This document shows, one piece after another, positions 6,575 to 6,914 of a stretch of 6,914 bases of DNA. Location: assembly GCA_963578885.1 (NCBI GenBank), contig CAUZEQ010000265.1:1-6914 (forward strand), written 5' to 3'. A model generated the notes under the pieces. It saw only the letters and a list, made by a program, of their open reading frames with translations, was not told the origin of the DNA and made no database searches. The DNA comes from UBA8437 sp963578885 (GTDB lineage Bacteria > Planctomycetota > Planctomycetia > Planctomycetales > Planctomycetaceae). Within the stretch, counting starts at the first letter, position 1, and each line of letters begins with the position of its first letter. The position numbers and the translations under genes are program-made.

Positions 6575-6603
6575 TTGAGCGGTTGAGCCGAGACGATTAG
6601 AAT
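6575..6603 (+). promoter_or_regulatory. Promoter of the tRNA-Leu gene
   Basis: TTGAGC (6575-6580), a 17-bp spacer and TAGAAT (6598-6603) lie just upstream of the tRNA. Transcription would start about 7 nt after the -10, leaving only a few leader bases before mature position 1 at 6615, a normal arrangement for a single tRNA gene. A second TTGAGC at 6583-6588 is too close to the -10 to act with it. Confidence 0.6.
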
Positions 6604-6614
6604 CGACGGTCAGA

Positions 6615-6698
6615 GCGAGAGTGGCGGAATTGGCAGACGCGCCAGATTTAGGATCTGGTTCCCGATTGGGATTGGGGGTTCGAGTCCCCCCTCTCGCA
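6615..6698 (+). tRNA. tRNA-Leu, anticodon UAG
   Basis: An 84-nt class II tRNA folds completely. The acceptor GCGAGAG pairs with CTCTCGC (6691-6697). The anticodon stem CCAGA/TCTGG encloses loop TTTAGGA with anticodon TAG at 6649-6651. The long variable arm forms TCCC-GATT-GGGA (6660-6671), and the T stem GGGGG/CCCCC encloses TTCGAGT. The discriminator base is A (6698), as leucyl-tRNA synthetase expects. CCA is not encoded: TTTT follows directly. It reads CUA and, by wobble, other CUN codons. It is transcribed away from the minus-strand gene run. Confidence 0.98.
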
Positions 6699-6733
6699 TT
6701 TTGATCTCATCGCCGCTCACGGGGTCGCAATCG

Positions 6734-6768
6734 CTCTCAAACCCTACGGTTTGCAGAGGTTTCTTATT
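6734..6768 (+). terminator. Possible intrinsic terminator downstream of tRNA-Leu
   Basis: CTCT plus CAAACC (6734-6743) pairs with GGTTTG and AGAG (6748-6753 and 6755-6758) across a CTAC loop, with one bulged C at 6754. GTTTCTTATT follows on the plus strand. The U-tract is interrupted and the stem is not GC-rich, so it may be weak. It lies 36 nt after the tRNA and points the right way. On the minus strand no T-run follows the stem. Confidence 0.42.
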
Positions 6769-6832
6769 GCCCCCGGAGTCGCCTCGCGAGTCCGTCTCGC
6801 TGTTGCTTACTGCTTAGCCTGTCGCAGAACGA

Positions 6833-6914
6833 CTAGTTGTCGGCGGTAATGCGTATTTCGACCCAGACAATCTGCTGACCGGTCGAGCCACCGATTTGAC
6901 GCAGGTCCAACTCG
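6833..6914 (-). CDS. C-terminal end of an unrecognised protein, cut by the window edge
   Basis: The minus strand is open from the right edge to a TAG at 6835-6833, giving 26 residues that end in QQIVWVEIRITADN. The alternating hydrophobic pattern looks like a C-terminal beta strand, and the third-position G/C content is higher than in the competing open frame on the plus strand. I do not recognise the family. The rest of the gene lies beyond the window. Between this stop and the tRNA I see only the terminator-like hairpin and no other gene. Confidence 0.4.
   Translation of the reverse strand, partial: ELDLRQIGGSTGQQIVWVEIRITADN

Noticed and set aside
6424..6600. A 58-codon plus-strand open frame from ATG 6424 (or GTG 6445, with AAGGAG upstream) to TAG 6600
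   Set aside because: It covers both promoter candidates and ends in the tRNA -10 box, and its peptide has no recognisable feature. The purine-rich stretch is more simply explained as the leader of the leftward gene.
6817..6914. An open plus-strand frame running off the right edge
   Set aside because: No ATG or GTG start in frame, poor third-position GC and no ribosome site; the minus-strand reading is more protein-like.

Overview
The window looks like chromosomal DNA from a high-GC (roughly two-thirds by eye), peptidoglycan-making bacterium, most probably a planctomycete. That assignment is an inference. It rests on a membrane-anchored prenyltransferase/squalene-cyclase-like toroid protein of a kind common in that phylum, a MurC with a CEYRRSFL variant motif, and a Cys-type MurB, all next to a partial dcw-like wall cluster. 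Nothing looks like a phage, insertion sequence, CRISPR array or other mobile element.

Layout. Five genes run leftwards on the minus strand: a ketosynthase-fold protein (6408-5101), the toroid membrane protein (5014-3431), murC (about 3305-1776), murB (1792-914) and ddl (904 to beyond base 1). murC and murB overlap by 17 nt, and ddl starts 9 nt after the murB stop in the same frame, so these three form a tight unit. A TTGACA-17-CAGAAT promoter lies before the ketosynthase gene, and a weaker promoter candidate lies just before murC. On the right, a tRNA-Leu(UAG) gene runs rightwards with its own promoter and a possible terminator. The right edge probably holds the last 26 codons of another minus-strand gene.

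Function. MurC adds L-Ala to UDP-MurNAc, MurB reduces UDP-GlcNAc-enolpyruvate to UDP-MurNAc, and Ddl makes the D-Ala-D-Ala dipeptide, so the unit covers three cytoplasmic steps of peptidoglycan precursor synthesis. The two upstream genes are the unusual part. The ketosynthase-like protein has Asp instead of the catalytic Cys and has also lost the first active-site His, the conserved Lys and the usual gatekeeper loop, so it is unlikely to condense acyl chains alone. The toroid protein pairs a TonB-like S-x3-H membrane anchor with QW-type repeats but has no DxDD cyclase acid motif, which suggests a structural or binding role at the envelope. Whether these two work with the wall enzymes is an open hypothesis based only on position and direction.
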